A stretch of DNA of 26,853 bases from contig CABTZA010000004.1 in assembly GCA_902489225.1 (NCBI GenBank), positions 1 to 26,853 of the forward strand. The letters run 5' to 3'. Shown here one piece after another: positions 14,306 through 22,441 of this stretch. Made by a program: the position numbers and the translations under genes. The DNA comes from an uncultured Collinsella sp. (lineage in GTDB: Bacteria > Actinomycetota > Coriobacteriia > Coriobacteriales > Coriobacteriaceae). The first letter of the stretch is position 1, and the number at the start of each line of letters is the position of its first letter. The notes beneath the pieces were generated by a model. That model made no database searches and was not told the DNA's origin. It worked only from the letters and a program-made list of their open reading frames with translations.

Positions 14306-15377
14306 TGAGTATGTGATCCCGGAGCACTACGAGGATCTCACTCCTGCTCCGCAGCTCGACCAGAAGACCCTCAACAAGATGGCTTGGCGCTCCTGCTTCC
14401 TGCAGGCCTCGTTCAACTACGAGCGTATGCAGGCCGCTGGCTGGCTCTACTCCATCATCCCCGGTCTGGAGAAGATCCACACCAACAAGAACGACCTCGC
14501 GGCTTCCATGAGCCACAACCTGGAGTTCTTCAACACCCACCCGTTCCTCGTCACCTTTGTTATGGGTATCGTGCTTTCGCTCGAGCAGAACAAGGTTGAC
14601 ATCCCCACGATCCGCGCCGTCCGCGTCGCCGCAATGGGCCCGCTCGGTGGTATCGGTGACGCCCTGTTCTGGCTGACGCTCGTGCCTATCACGGCCGGCA
14701 TCACCTCCAACATGGCCATCAACGGCAACGCCGCTGCGCCGATCATCTTCCTGGTGATCTTCAACGTCGTCCAGTTCGCTCTGCGCTTCTGGCTCATGAA
14801 TTGGTCCTACAAGCTCGGCACCAGCGCTATTGACGCTCTGACTGCTAACATGCAGGCCTTCACGCGTGCCGCTTCCATCATGGGCGTCTTCGTCGTCGGT
14901 TGCCTGGTCGTCACCATGGGTGGCACCCAGATCAACCTCCAGATCCCCAACGGCACCACCCGTGGCCTCTCCGCCAATACCGTGATCGTCTCCGAGAAGG
15001 AGGCCGAGAACTTCACCGGTATGGAGGGCATCGATACCGAGACCGCTGAGGCCGGTACCATGGCTATGACCGATGAGGACGGCAACGCCCTCACCGCCAC
15101 CGATGCCGACGGCAACGCTGTCGAGTGCGGCGTCACCGATCTGGGCAACGGCATGGAGTCCGTTACCTACGGCACCGTCACCGAGGATCCGGTCAACTTC
15201 TCTGTTGCCGACACCCTCAACACCATCGTCCCGAAGCTCGTCCCGCTTATGCTTACGCTGCTGCTTTACTACATGTTCGCTAAGCACAGCTGGACCCCGA
15301 CCAAGGGCATTCTCCTGCTCTTCGTCCTTGGCATCCTGGGCGCTGGCCCGCTTGGTCTCTGGCCGAGCATCTGGTAA
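14295..15377 (+). CDS. PTS mannose-family EIID with an enlarged extramembrane loop
   Basis: 360 residues from the ATG at 14295 (GGAGGTGA 8 nt upstream, inside IIC). Family blocks are MAWRSCFLQASFNYERMQAAGW, HNLEFFNTHPFLVTFVMGI, and AAMGPLGGIGDALFWLTLVPI. The C-terminal membrane part (IVPKLVPLMLTLLLYYMFAK, GILLLFVLGILGAGPLGLW) is also typical. Usual EIIDs are about 270-300 residues. The extra length is an acidic, Thr/Asp/Gly-rich segment at residues about 219-305 (GNALTATDADGNAVECGV within it), between two hydrophobic stretches and so probably on the outer face or in a loop. It is the last gene of the operon. Confidence 0.93.
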   Translation: MASNEYVIPEHYEDLTPAPQLDQKTLNKMAWRSCFLQASFNYERMQAAGWLYSIIPGLEKIHTNKNDLAASMSHNLEFFNTHPFLVTFVMGIVLSLEQNKVDIPTIRAVRVAAMGPLGGIGDALFWLTLVPITAGITSNMAINGNAAAPIIFLVIFNVVQFALRFWLMNWSYKLGTSAIDALTANMQAFTRAASIMGVFVVGCLVVTMGGTQINLQIPNGTTRGLSANTVIVSEKEAENFTGMEGIDTETAEAGTMAMTDEDGNALTATDADGNAVECGVTDLGNGMESVTYGTVTEDPVNFSVADTLNTIVPKLVPLMLTLLLYYMFAKHSWTPTKGILLLFVLGILGAGPLGLWPSIW

Positions 15378-15390
15378 GGCTCTAGCTTGA

Positions 15391-15419
15391 GGGGTGTGTC
15401 CCTACGCGGCTCACACCCC
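15391..15419 (+). other. Hairpin after IID
   Basis: GGGGTGTG (15391-15398) pairs with CACACCCC (15412-15419), upstream of the true terminator. It may protect the mRNA 3' end. Confidence 0.45.
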
Positions 15420-15443
15420 GACCCCTTAAGCCATGTGTATGTT

Positions 15444-15482
15444 AAAAGCCGCGCGCTCTTTCGAGCACGCGGCTTTTGTTTT
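15444..15482 (+). terminator. Intrinsic terminator of the PTS operon
   Basis: AAAAGCCGCG (15444-15453) pairs with CGCGGCTTTT (15468-15477), with further pairing inside, followed by GTTTTC. Confidence 0.9.
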
Positions 15483-15493
15483 CTTGATGATTC

Positions 15494-15524
15494 GGGTGTT
15501 GCAGACTGCTAATGCTTAACACCC
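15494..15524. promoter_or_regulatory. Inverted repeat upstream of the GntR gene
   Basis: GGGTGTT (15494-15500) and AACACCC (15518-15524) flank a 17-nt spacer, about 40 bp before the regulator's start. It does not resemble the TGGTTACTACCA dyad. Possible operator of another regulator. Confidence 0.3.
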
Positions 15525-15562
15525 TAGGTAGTTAGCCGAATTCGAGCAAAAGGGAGGATAGG

Positions 15563-16294
15563 ATGGCGATCGGAGCGCGTAAGCAACCGCTGTACGATCA
15601 GCTGGTCGATATTCTGACCGAAAAGATCGACCATGAATATCGCGCCGGTGACATGATTCCTTCCGAGCGCGAACTTTCGGAGCGCTATGGTCTCTCGCGC
15701 ACTACGGTACGCCTGGCTCTGCAGGAACTGGAGCGTTTAGGACTGGTGGTTCGGCAGCACGGTCGCGGTACCTTTGTGAGCGACCGTTCGGCAAAAGCAA
15801 CCAATCTTATGCAGTCCTACAGCTTTACCGAGCAGATGCGCGCGATGGGTCGCGACCCCGAGACCACGATTCTCGAGTTTTGCGAGATGGAGGCCGATAA
15901 GAATCTGGCCGAGCATATGGGATTGCGTATCGGTGATCGCATTTTTAAGCTTAAGCGCCTTCGTTCTGCCGATAACATGCCCATGATGGTCGAACGCAGC
16001 TATCTACCGGTTCGTCAATTTCTGTCCCTAAAGCGACCACTGCTGGAGCGTAAGCCGCTTTACGATGTGATTGAGCAAGACTTTCAGCAAAAGATTCGCG
16101 TGGCCGAAGAGGAGTTCTATGCGAGCATAGCCCGTCCCACCGACGCCCACCTTTTGGGAATTGTCGAGGGCTCGCCTGTGCTCGATTTGGTCAGGACTAC
16201 GTATAACGAGTCAAACGAGGTTGTGGAGTATACACTCTCGGTTGCTCGTGCCGATCAGTTTAAATACAAGGTTTACCACCAGCGTAGCAACTAG
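15563..16294 (+). CDS. GntR-family (HutC/UTRA) transcriptional regulator
   Basis: 243 residues; GGGAGGATAGG precedes the ATG. Residues about 8-75 are the winged helix-turn-helix (PLYDQLVDILTEKI, IPSERELSERYGLSRTTVRLALQELERLGLV, HGRGTFV). Residues about 90-238 are the UTRA effector domain (FTEQMRAMGRDPETTILEF, RLRSADNMPMMVERSYLP, and GSPVLDLVRTTYNES). Relatives such as NagR/YvoA and DasR bind amino-sugar phosphates. It sits between the PTS operon and agaS, and the same TGGTTACTACCA dyad precedes both, so it most likely represses them until a hexosamine phosphate is present. Ligand and sites are inferred. Confidence 0.92.
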   Translation: MAIGARKQPLYDQLVDILTEKIDHEYRAGDMIPSERELSERYGLSRTTVRLALQELERLGLVVRQHGRGTFVSDRSAKATNLMQSYSFTEQMRAMGRDPETTILEFCEMEADKNLAEHMGLRIGDRIFKLKRLRSADNMPMMVERSYLPVRQFLSLKRPLLERKPLYDVIEQDFQQKIRVAEEEFYASIARPTDAHLLGIVEGSPVLDLVRTTYNESNEVVEYTLSVARADQFKYKVYHQRSN

Positions 16295-16333
16295 TGTCCG
16301 CATCGTTTCCATATGAGGATTCTTTGCATTTAA

Positions 16334-16369
16334 CTGGTTACTACCAGATAACCAACCGAAGTGTATAAT
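16334..16369 (+). promoter_or_regulatory. agaS promoter with putative GntR operator
   Basis: The dyad CTGGTTACTACCAG (16334-16347, perfect 5+4+5) lies exactly where the -35 should be relative to a perfect TATAAT at 16364-16369. The recognisable -35 sequence is weak. A repressor bound here would block polymerase. It is the same 13-bp core as at 12042-12054. Confidence 0.7.
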
Positions 16370-16408
16370 TGCACGTCAGAGGATTACTTCTAGAGAGAGG
16401 TATTAGAA

Positions 16409-17575
16409 ATGTTCGAGAAGAGTGTCGAGGAGCTCACCGAGCTCGGCGCCCAGATCACCACGGCCGAGATTGCTCAGCAGCCCGAGCTTTGGCGTGATAC
16501 GCTCAACATCTATCGCGAGAACAAGGAGGCCATCGAGGCCTTCCTGGCCGAGGCTCGCGCTATGGGCGAGGGTCGTCTGTCCGTTGTCTTCACCGGTGCC
16601 GGTACGTCCGACTACGTTGGCGATACCTGCGCCCCGTACCTGCGTCACGCTGGCAACACTGATCTCTACGACTTTAAGCCCATCGCCACGACCGACATCG
16701 TGAGCGCTCCGCGCGACTTCCTGCGCGCCGAGGATCCCACGCTCGTGGTTTCCTTTGCCCGCTCTGGCAACAGCCCCGAGAGCCTTGCCGCCGTTGCCGT
16801 TGCCAAGGAGCTCGTCCACAACGTCAAGTTCCTCAACATCACCTGCGCTCCCGAGGGCAAGCTCGCCGTCGAGTCTGCCGATGATCCCAATGCGCTGACG
16901 CTGCTCATTCCGCGCGCCAACGACAAGGGCTTCGCCATGACCGGTTCTTATTCCTGCATGACCCTGCTCTCCACCCTTATTTTCGACACTGCCTCTGACG
17001 AGCAGAAGGCCGAGTGGGTCGAGACCATCGCCAAGATGGGCGAGGAGGTTATCGCTCGCGAGTCCGAGGTCGCCGATTACCTCGCTGGCGACTTCAACCG
17101 CGTGACCTACCTGGGCTCCGGCTCCTTTGGCGGCCTTGCTCAGGAGAGCCAGCTTAAGATTCTCGAGCTTGCTCACGGCCTGGTTGCCACTTCTTACGAC
17201 ACTTCCATGGGCTATCGTCACGGACCCAAGTCCTTCGTCGACGATAAGACGCTCGTCTTCGTGTTCGTCAACAACGACGCCTACACCCGTCAGTACGACA
17301 TCGACATCCTCAACGAGATCGGTGGCGACAAGATCGCTCAGCACACCGTCGCCGTTCAGCAGGAAGGTGCCACCGTCTATGAGGGTGAGTCCTTCACCTT
17401 TAAGGGCTACGAGGCACTTCCCGAGGGTTACCTTGCTCTGCCGTTCGTGATGTTTGCCCAGGCTATCAGCCTGCTCAACTCCGTGCGCGTGGGCAACACG
17501 CCCGATACGCCGAGCCCCACCGGCACGGTCAACCGCGTGGTTAAGGGCGTGACGATTCACCCCTTCACCGCTTAA
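16409..17575 (+). CDS. agaS: AgaS-type SIS-domain sugar-phosphate deaminase/isomerase
   Basis: 388 residues, matching the usual AgaS length of about 385; AGAGAGG upstream of the ATG. Two SIS domains are visible. The first has VVFTGAGTSDYVGD (about residues 59-72) and VVSFARSGNSPES (about 113-125). The second has VTYLGSGSFGGLAQES and a conserved HGPKSFVDD. AgaS converts galactosamine-6-phosphate to tagatose-6-phosphate with release of ammonia, which fits the LacC-type kinase downstream. GlmS-like or GlcN-6-P deaminase activity is less likely because the length and double-SIS layout match AgaS. A terminator separates it from nagA. Confidence 0.88.
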   Translation: MFEKSVEELTELGAQITTAEIAQQPELWRDTLNIYRENKEAIEAFLAEARAMGEGRLSVVFTGAGTSDYVGDTCAPYLRHAGNTDLYDFKPIATTDIVSAPRDFLRAEDPTLVVSFARSGNSPESLAAVAVAKELVHNVKFLNITCAPEGKLAVESADDPNALTLLIPRANDKGFAMTGSYSCMTLLSTLIFDTASDEQKAEWVETIAKMGEEVIARESEVADYLAGDFNRVTYLGSGSFGGLAQESQLKILELAHGLVATSYDTSMGYRHGPKSFVDDKTLVFVFVNNDAYTRQYDIDILNEIGGDKIAQHTVAVQQEGATVYEGESFTFKGYEALPEGYLALPFVMFAQAISLLNSVRVGNTPDTPSPTGTVNRVVKGVTIHPFTA

Positions 17576-17593
17576 TCGCGTCCCCCTGTAAGG

Positions 17594-17630
17594 GCGCCCG
17601 TCCGCTCATAACGGCGGGCGGGCGCTTTTT
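17594..17630 (+). terminator. Intrinsic terminator after agaS
   Basis: GCGCCCGTCCGC (17594-17605) pairs with GCGGGCGGGCGC (17614-17625, one G-U) and is followed by TTTTT. Confidence 0.92.
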
Positions 17631-17692
17631 GTTTTACGTGTGCTGGGTATAAGCATCACCACAGTCAACTGCTTTAGAAGCAAGGAGTGCAT

Positions 17693-18862
17693 ATGAGCAC
17701 GTACGCAATTAAGGCTGACAAGTTCTTCTTGCCGGCAGGCCCGCAACTGGGCGGCTATCTTATGGTCGAGGATGGCGTCTTTGGCGCCTGGCAGGCCGAC
17801 GAGCCCTCTTGCGAGATTAAGGACTACACGGGATCGTGGATCGCGCCGGGTATGGTCGATACTCACATCCATGGCTTCTACAACCACTCAACTACCGATA
17901 ACGATCCCGAGGGCATCGATATCAGCTCGACCGAGCTCGCCCGTCGCGGTACCACCAGCTGGCTGCCCACGACGTTCACCGATGGCGTCGAGCAGATCAA
18001 GGACGCCTGCGCCGCCATCGCCCAGGCGGACGAGGGTCGTGGTCCCGACTTCTGCGGTGCTCGCATTCAGGGCATCTACCTGGAGGGCCCCTTCTTTACC
18101 ATGAAGCACGTGGGCGCGCAGAACCCCGCTTATCTGATTGATCCCTCCGAGGAGGTCTTCGACCAGTGGCAGGAGGCTGCGGGTGGTCGCATCGTTAAGA
18201 GCGCTATGGCGGCCGAGCGCGATGGCGCTGCTGCCTATGCTGCCGCCCTCAACGCGAAGGGCGTCGTGACCAGCATCGGTCACTCCGACGCCACCTACGA
18301 TGAGTGCATCGCCGCCATCAACGCTGGTGCCAGCTGCTTTACGCATACCTATAACGGCCAGCGCGGGCTGCATCACCGTGAGCCCGGTGTCGTGGGTGCC
18401 GCCATGTCCACGCCCGAGACCTACGCCGAGATCATCTGTGATGGCAAGCACGTGAACCCTGCCGCCATCAAGGCGCTGCTGCAGGCAAAGGGCTGGCAGC
18501 ACACGGTGCTCATCACCGACTGCCTTGGCTGCGGCGGCATGCCCGAGGGCAGCTACACCAGTGGCGGCATGGACGTCATCATGAAGGACAACCTGTGCTG
18601 GCTCGCTGACGGCAAGAGCATTGCCGGCTCGGTGCTCACGCTTGCCCAGGGCGTCAAGAACGTTGTCGACTGGGGCATCGCCAGCGCCGATATCGCCATT
18701 CGCATGGCAACCGAGGTGCCGGCTCGCTCTGCACACATCGAGGATAAGTGCGGAAGCATCATGCCGGGTCGCGACGCCGACTTTGTCGTGTTCGACCATG
18801 AGCTCACCCTCGTCGAGACGTATGTTGGCGGCCAGAGCGTCGGCAACGCCTTTACCGAGTAA
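17693..18862 (+). CDS. nagA: N-acetylhexosamine-6-phosphate deacetylase (NagA/AgaA)
   Basis: 389 residues from the ATG at 17693 with AGGAG close upstream; the GTG at 17687 overlaps that site. Amidohydrolase metal and catalytic motifs are in order: DTHIHGF (about residues 58-64), YLEGPFF (about 129-135), IGHSDATYDE (about 200-209), THTYNGQRGLHHREPG and, near residue 278, ITDCLGCGG carrying the catalytic Asp. It removes acetate from GlcNAc-6-P or GalNAc-6-P; the AgaS and LacC neighbours favour GalNAc-6-P. The C-terminus (DKCGSIMPGRDADFVVF) is duplicated as a remnant at 21593-21727. No GntR-type dyad is visible immediately upstream. Confidence 0.93.
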   Translation: MSTYAIKADKFFLPAGPQLGGYLMVEDGVFGAWQADEPSCEIKDYTGSWIAPGMVDTHIHGFYNHSTTDNDPEGIDISSTELARRGTTSWLPTTFTDGVEQIKDACAAIAQADEGRGPDFCGARIQGIYLEGPFFTMKHVGAQNPAYLIDPSEEVFDQWQEAAGGRIVKSAMAAERDGAAAYAAALNAKGVVTSIGHSDATYDECIAAINAGASCFTHTYNGQRGLHHREPGVVGAAMSTPETYAEIICDGKHVNPAAIKALLQAKGWQHTVLITDCLGCGGMPEGSYTSGGMDVIMKDNLCWLADGKSIAGSVLTLAQGVKNVVDWGIASADIAIRMATEVPARSAHIEDKCGSIMPGRDADFVVFDHELTLVETYVGGQSVGNAFTE

Positions 18863-18874
18863 CGATAGAAAAAG

Positions 18875-18906
18875 ACGGCGGGCCCGAATCTGCTCGGACC
18901 CGCCGT
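18875..18906. terminator. Hairpin between convergent genes, possible bidirectional terminator
   Basis: ACGGCGGG (18875-18882) pairs with CCCGCCGT (18899-18906), with additional inner pairing. The A-run at 18868-18873 gives T's on the minus strand, so it best serves the flavodoxin-like gene; on + there is no T-run. Confidence 0.7.
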
Positions 18907-18937
18907 ATGGGTTAAACGCTCAAAAGCACCTTTACAG

Positions 18938-19522
18938 TTACAGCTTGTTAGCGATCTTCTTTGCCGTGCGCTTGACGCCGGCCACCAGGCCTCCTGCAGG
19001 ATGCTCCTTCTCGTAGGCTAGACGCTTCTCGCGCTTGGCATACTCTTCGACGATGATGTCGCCATACTCGTCTTCGATCTTGTCGAAGAAGTCGACGGCG
19101 CCCTTAATTTCCTCAGCGGTTGGGTGTCCCTTTTGGACACCGCCGGTGAGTTTGAACGGCCCCCACGTATCAAAGCCGGGGCAGCCGTAGACACCCATAA
19201 AGATGGCCTGCCTCATGCGGCAGATGCCATCGATATCCTTGCCGTACCACTTGTTTTTGCCGCCATAGGTCATAAGGCCAAACACCTTGTCCTGCGGTTG
19301 CAGCACGTTAGTGAGCACGCGTGCCATGTCCTTGTCGATCTCGGAGTAATAGATGCCCGTGGCGACACCGATCAGATGATATTCGTGCAGGTTGGGATAC
19401 TCGTTTTTGCCGAGCGCCTTGACGTCGAGGGTATCGATCTCGGGGTGTGCCTCAACGATGGCGTCCACGAGCTTTTTCGTATTGCCGTGATGGCGCGAGG
19501 CGTAGAGGATGATGGTTCGCAT
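18938..19522 (-). CDS. Flavodoxin-fold protein
   Basis: 194 residues from the ATG at 19522, with GAAAGG 8 nt upstream on the minus strand. The N-terminus ILYASRHHGNTKKLVDAI is an FMN-phosphate loop, and YHLIGVATGIYYSEIDKD plus FGLMTYGGKNKWYGKD fit the second and third FMN-contact regions. Such proteins carry electrons or reduce quinones or disulfides. The C-terminus is Lys/Arg-rich (AKREKRLAYEKEH, VKRTAKKIANKL). It is convergent with nagA and divergent from the LacX-like gene; a role in sugar use is not indicated. An apparent 348-residue upstream extension of the frame is antisense to the LacX-like gene and is not part of it. Confidence 0.85.
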   Translation of the reverse strand: MRTIILYASRHHGNTKKLVDAIVEAHPEIDTLDVKALGKNEYPNLHEYHLIGVATGIYYSEIDKDMARVLTNVLQPQDKVFGLMTYGGKNKWYGKDIDGICRMRQAIFMGVYGCPGFDTWGPFKLTGGVQKGHPTAEEIKGAVDFFDKIEDEYGDIIVEEYAKREKRLAYEKEHPAGGLVAGVKRTAKKIANKL

Positions 19523-19678
19523 AAGAAGGCCTTTCAGCTGTAATTGCATCAATGTCTGTATGGTACCCCGTTGCATGGCTGGGATACCGGACGCATCGAT
19601 GAACGTGCGGGTTTGTCCTTTGGTCAGGGCCGAGACGGGTTCTTGCGAGCAAAAAGCAGTTGTTCGAAAGGATGGGCA

Positions 19679-20560
19679 ATGGAATACGCTCTCTCCAACG
19701 ATTCGATTTCTATTAAGGTGTCCACGGCTGGTGGTTCGTTTACCTCGATTGAGGCCGGAGGCCGCGAGTACTTGTGGCAGGGCGATCCCGCCGTGTGGTC
19801 CGGCCAGGCGCCGATTTGCTTTCCGATTTGCGGAGGCTTGCGCGATAACAACGCCATGACGTTTGCCGGGCATCATGTAAAGCTCGCTCGCCATGGGTTT
19901 GCGCGCAAACAGGAGTGGAAGCTGCTGAGCCAGAGCGAGAACGAGCTGGCGATGTGCCTGGCTTCGGAGGATAACGCCGCGCTGCTGAGCGATTATCCGT
20001 ACCCGTTTAAGCTTGTCGCCCGCTATACGCTCGAGGACGCTGCTGTACGCGTTTCCTACGAGGTCACCAACGAGGGCACCGAGGACATGCCGTTCTTTAT
20101 TGGCGGTCATCCCGGCTTTAGGTGTCCGCTCGATGAGGGCGAGGCCTATACGGACTACGAGCTGCGCTTTGAGAAGGACGAGGCTGCGGAGCTTTGCACT
20201 GCTGTCCCTTCGACTGGCTTGATTGACGTGGCAAACCGCTCCAAGAACCCCATGGTGGGAAAGACGCTGCCTCTGTCGCATGAGCTCTTCGATTTTGCGG
20301 AGACCATCTTTGATGTGCTCGAGAGCCGTCAGGTCACGCTTTCCAAGAAGGGCGAGGACAAGGGCGTCCGCCTGAGCTTTGAGGGCTTCCCATATCTCAT
20401 TGTGTGGAGCAAGCCCGAGGGCGATTTTGTGGCGGTTGAGCCCTGGGGCGGCCTTTCGACCTGCTCCGATGAGGACGACGTGCTTGAGCATAAGCGCGGC
20501 TGCCTTGTCGCCAAGCCCAAGGAGACCGTCGTTCGCTCGTTCACGATTGAGATTCTGTAG
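19679..20560 (+). CDS. Aldose 1-epimerase family protein, LacX-like
   Basis: 293 residues from the ATG at 19679; GAAAGGA lies 8 nt upstream. Family blocks are EAGGREYLWQGDPAVWSG, ICFPICGGLRDN, HGFARKQEW (His and Arg of the sugar site), FFIGGHPGFRCPL (second conserved His), and VAVEPWGGLS with the likely catalytic Glu. The shorter LacX/YihR-like group is found beside lac/tagatose genes in lactic acid bacteria, and the next gene here is a LacC-type kinase. It probably interconverts anomers of galactose-type sugars or their phosphates. Substrate not determined. Confidence 0.85.
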   Translation: MEYALSNDSISIKVSTAGGSFTSIEAGGREYLWQGDPAVWSGQAPICFPICGGLRDNNAMTFAGHHVKLARHGFARKQEWKLLSQSENELAMCLASEDNAALLSDYPYPFKLVARYTLEDAAVRVSYEVTNEGTEDMPFFIGGHPGFRCPLDEGEAYTDYELRFEKDEAAELCTAVPSTGLIDVANRSKNPMVGKTLPLSHELFDFAETIFDVLESRQVTLSKKGEDKGVRLSFEGFPYLIVWSKPEGDFVAVEPWGGLSTCSDEDDVLEHKRGCLVAKPKETVVRSFTIEIL

Positions 20561-20619
20561 TCGCATGTATCCAATTCATTTTGCAAGGCACAAGAAGCCT
20601 GCGAGATAAGGAGCTAAAA

Positions 20620-21555
20620 ATGATCCTCACCGTTACGATGAACCCGTCTGTCGATACGCGCTATCAGCTCGATGAGCTCGTTATCGACGACGTCAACCGT
20701 GTGACGCCCGAAAAGACCGCCGGCGGCAAGGGCCTCAACGTGGCCCGTGTACTGGGTCAGCTGGGCGACGACGTTGTGGCAACCGGCCTGCTCGGCGGCC
20801 ACATGGGCGCCTATATGGCCGAGCTCATGGATGCCAACGGTATTAACAACGACTTTGTGCCCATCAAGGGCGAGACTCGCATTTGCCTCAACATCCTCCA
20901 CGCCGGCAACCAGACCGAGCTGCTCGAGAGCGGCCCGACAATTGCCCCCGAGGAGCTCGATGCCTTTACCGCCAAGTTTACCGAGCTTGCGGGCAAGGCC
21001 GCTGTCGTTACCATCTCGGGTTCGCTACCCCGCGGTGTCGAGGCAGACTACTATGCCAAGATCACGGGCATTGCCGAGAACGCCGGTGCCAAGGTGCTGC
21101 TCGATACCTCGGGTGCTTCGCTCGAGGCCGCCCTTAAGTCCGAAATTAAGCCCGAGCTGGTCAAGCCTAACCTGACCGAGATCAACGGCCTTCTGGGCAC
21201 GAACTTTACCACCGACGATGTGGACGAGCTCCGCGCCGCGCTCGCCTCTGATGCCCGCTTCTCCGATATCCCCTGGGTCGTCGTGTCCATGGGCGCTGCC
21301 GGCTCCGTTGGCTTCCACAATGGCCGTGCGTTCCGCGCGAAGACCCCCGATATCCCCGCCGTTAACGCTACGGGCTCTGGCGATTCGACCATTGCCGGCT
21401 TCGCGCATGCGATTGCTGCTGGCGCTGACGACGAGACGGTGCTGCGTACCGCCAACACCTGCGGCAAACTCAATGCCATGGATCCTATGACTGGTCACTT
21501 GGTCATGGACCGTTGGGACGAGGTCTACAACGGCGTTGTCGTGACCGAGCTGTAA
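20620..21555 (+). CDS. lacC: PfkB-family kinase, tagatose-6-phosphate kinase type
   Basis: 311 residues from the ATG at 20620 with AAGGAG 6 nt upstream. PfkB signatures are MNPSVDTRYQLDEL, GGKGLNVARVLGQLG (residues about 36-50), GSLPRG (about 140-145), VKPNLTEINGLLG, and the ATP/anion-hole motif NATGSGDSTIAGF (about 248-260) with the catalytic Asp. The family includes tagatose-6-phosphate kinase (LacC) and 1-phosphofructokinase (FruK). AgaS and the LacX-like gene favour tagatose-6-P; a fruK-type operon context is absent. The product, tagatose-1,6-bisphosphate, would need an aldolase located elsewhere. Confidence 0.82.
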   Translation: MILTVTMNPSVDTRYQLDELVIDDVNRVTPEKTAGGKGLNVARVLGQLGDDVVATGLLGGHMGAYMAELMDANGINNDFVPIKGETRICLNILHAGNQTELLESGPTIAPEELDAFTAKFTELAGKAAVVTISGSLPRGVEADYYAKITGIAENAGAKVLLDTSGASLEAALKSEIKPELVKPNLTEINGLLGTNFTTDDVDELRAALASDARFSDIPWVVVSMGAAGSVGFHNGRAFRAKTPDIPAVNATGSGDSTIAGFAHAIAAGADDETVLRTANTCGKLNAMDPMTGHLVMDRWDEVYNGVVVTEL

Positions 21556-21592
21556 GAGCTTGGGCGTCGGCCCCGGCATCGGTTGCTTGCTT

Positions 21593-21727
21593 GTGGATAG
21601 AGCCGACGACAAGTGCAGTAGCATTATGCCGGGGCGCGACGCCGACACTGTCGTGTTCAATCCCGACCTTACCCTGGTCGAGACGCATGTGGGTGGCAAC
21701 AGCGTCGGTAATGCGTTTGCCGAGTAG
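21593..21727 (+). pseudogene. Remnant of a second nagA (3' end only)
   Basis: The 44 codons before the TAG at 21725-21727 translate to a decayed copy of the NagA C-terminus. Over the last 40 residues, 31 match the intact protein at 18741-18862 by eye (KCSSIMPGRDAD, TLVETHVGG, SVGNAFAE). No NagA-like sequence precedes it, so only the 3' end survives between the LacC-type kinase and the YhcH gene. It may mark a deletion or an unequal recombination that removed a tandem nagA copy. It is unlikely to be translated as a functional protein. Confidence 0.85.
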
Positions 21728-21759
21728 CCGCCAAAGAAACGATCCGAGAGGGGATTTAG

Positions 21760-22233
21760 ATGATTTACGGTGCATTGGGCGATATCGAGGAGTACCGTGG
21801 AATGCTCAAGGGCCTCGACGTGCTGATCGATTGGCTCGAGGAGAACGATCCGGCGAAGCTCGAGGTCGGCAGCCATCCGATTCTGGGCGACAAGGTCTTT
21901 GCGAACGTCATGGCTCCCACGACGCGTCCCGAAGCCGAGGCTCACTATGAGACGCATCAGCGCTATCACGACCTGCAGATCGACGTCGAGGGTCGCGAGG
22001 CCTTTAAGGTTGCCACGGGCAGCCTGACGCTGGTCCAGGAGTTCGACGAGAAGGACGACTACGATCTGGTCGATTCCGACGCCTCGATCGCCGGCGATCT
22101 TGCTGACGACAAGTTTGCGCTGTTTGTTGCCGGCGAGCCTCACATGCCCACGCTCGAGTTCCCGGGCGATGGCGCACAGCCGGTCAAGAAGATCTGCTTT
22201 AAGCTGCTTGCAGGCGCTTACTGGGAGGAGTAG
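21760..22233 (+). CDS. YhcH/YjgK/YiaL family protein
   Basis: 157 residues; GAGAGGGG precedes the ATG by about 8 nt. The family signature is clear: MIYGALGDIEEYRG, ANVMAPTTRPEAEAHYETHQRYHDLQ with clustered His/Glu metal ligands, then GREAF, FALFVAGEPHMP and VKKICFKLL. Proteins of this cupin-like family accompany sialic-acid, hexosamine and beta-galactoside genes and are thought to act as anomerases or isomerases; their chemistry is not settled. Here it closes the amino-sugar/galactoside block. A terminator follows. Confidence 0.9.
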   Translation: MIYGALGDIEEYRGMLKGLDVLIDWLEENDPAKLEVGSHPILGDKVFANVMAPTTRPEAEAHYETHQRYHDLQIDVEGREAFKVATGSLTLVQEFDEKDDYDLVDSDASIAGDLADDKFALFVAGEPHMPTLEFPGDGAQPVKKICFKLLAGAYWEE

Positions 22234-22293
22234 CGAACTGCTCGGCTGAGCTGTTCGTGCTGCGAGCGTTATCCCTTGGGGGAGCTCGCTTGG

Positions 22294-22340
22294 GCCCCGC
22301 TGATCGCGGTTCCTTTGGGGATTGCGGTTGGCGGGGCTTT
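22294..22340 (+). terminator. Probable terminator after the YhcH-family gene
   Basis: GCCCCGC (22294-22300) pairs with GCGGGGC (22331-22337), with a long, partly paired loop, followed by TTTTG. Confidence 0.65.
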
Positions 22341-22407
22341 TGTTGAGTAGGGGAGTTTCCGGCGGCGTTGTGCTTGGATTGGCGGATGCGCGCCCGAAAT
22401 CGGCAAC

Positions 22408-22430
22408 AAAAAAGCCGCCCGAAGGCGGCT
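22408..22430 (-). terminator. Terminator of tRNA-Thr
   Basis: On the minus strand, AGCCGCC and GGCGGCT pair around a TTCG tetraloop and end in a T-run (the A-run at 22408-22413). Confidence 0.93.
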
Positions 22431-22441
22431 ATCTTGTGCAA

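Noticed and set aside
17888..18799. 303-residue minus-strand frame opposite nagA
   Set aside because: No ribosome site or family features; the plus strand encodes a complete NagA.
19523..20566. Minus-strand extension giving a 542-residue protein upstream of the flavodoxin-like gene
   Set aside because: It is antisense to the clear LacX-like coding region, and the flavodoxin FMN motif starts right at the ATG at 19522.
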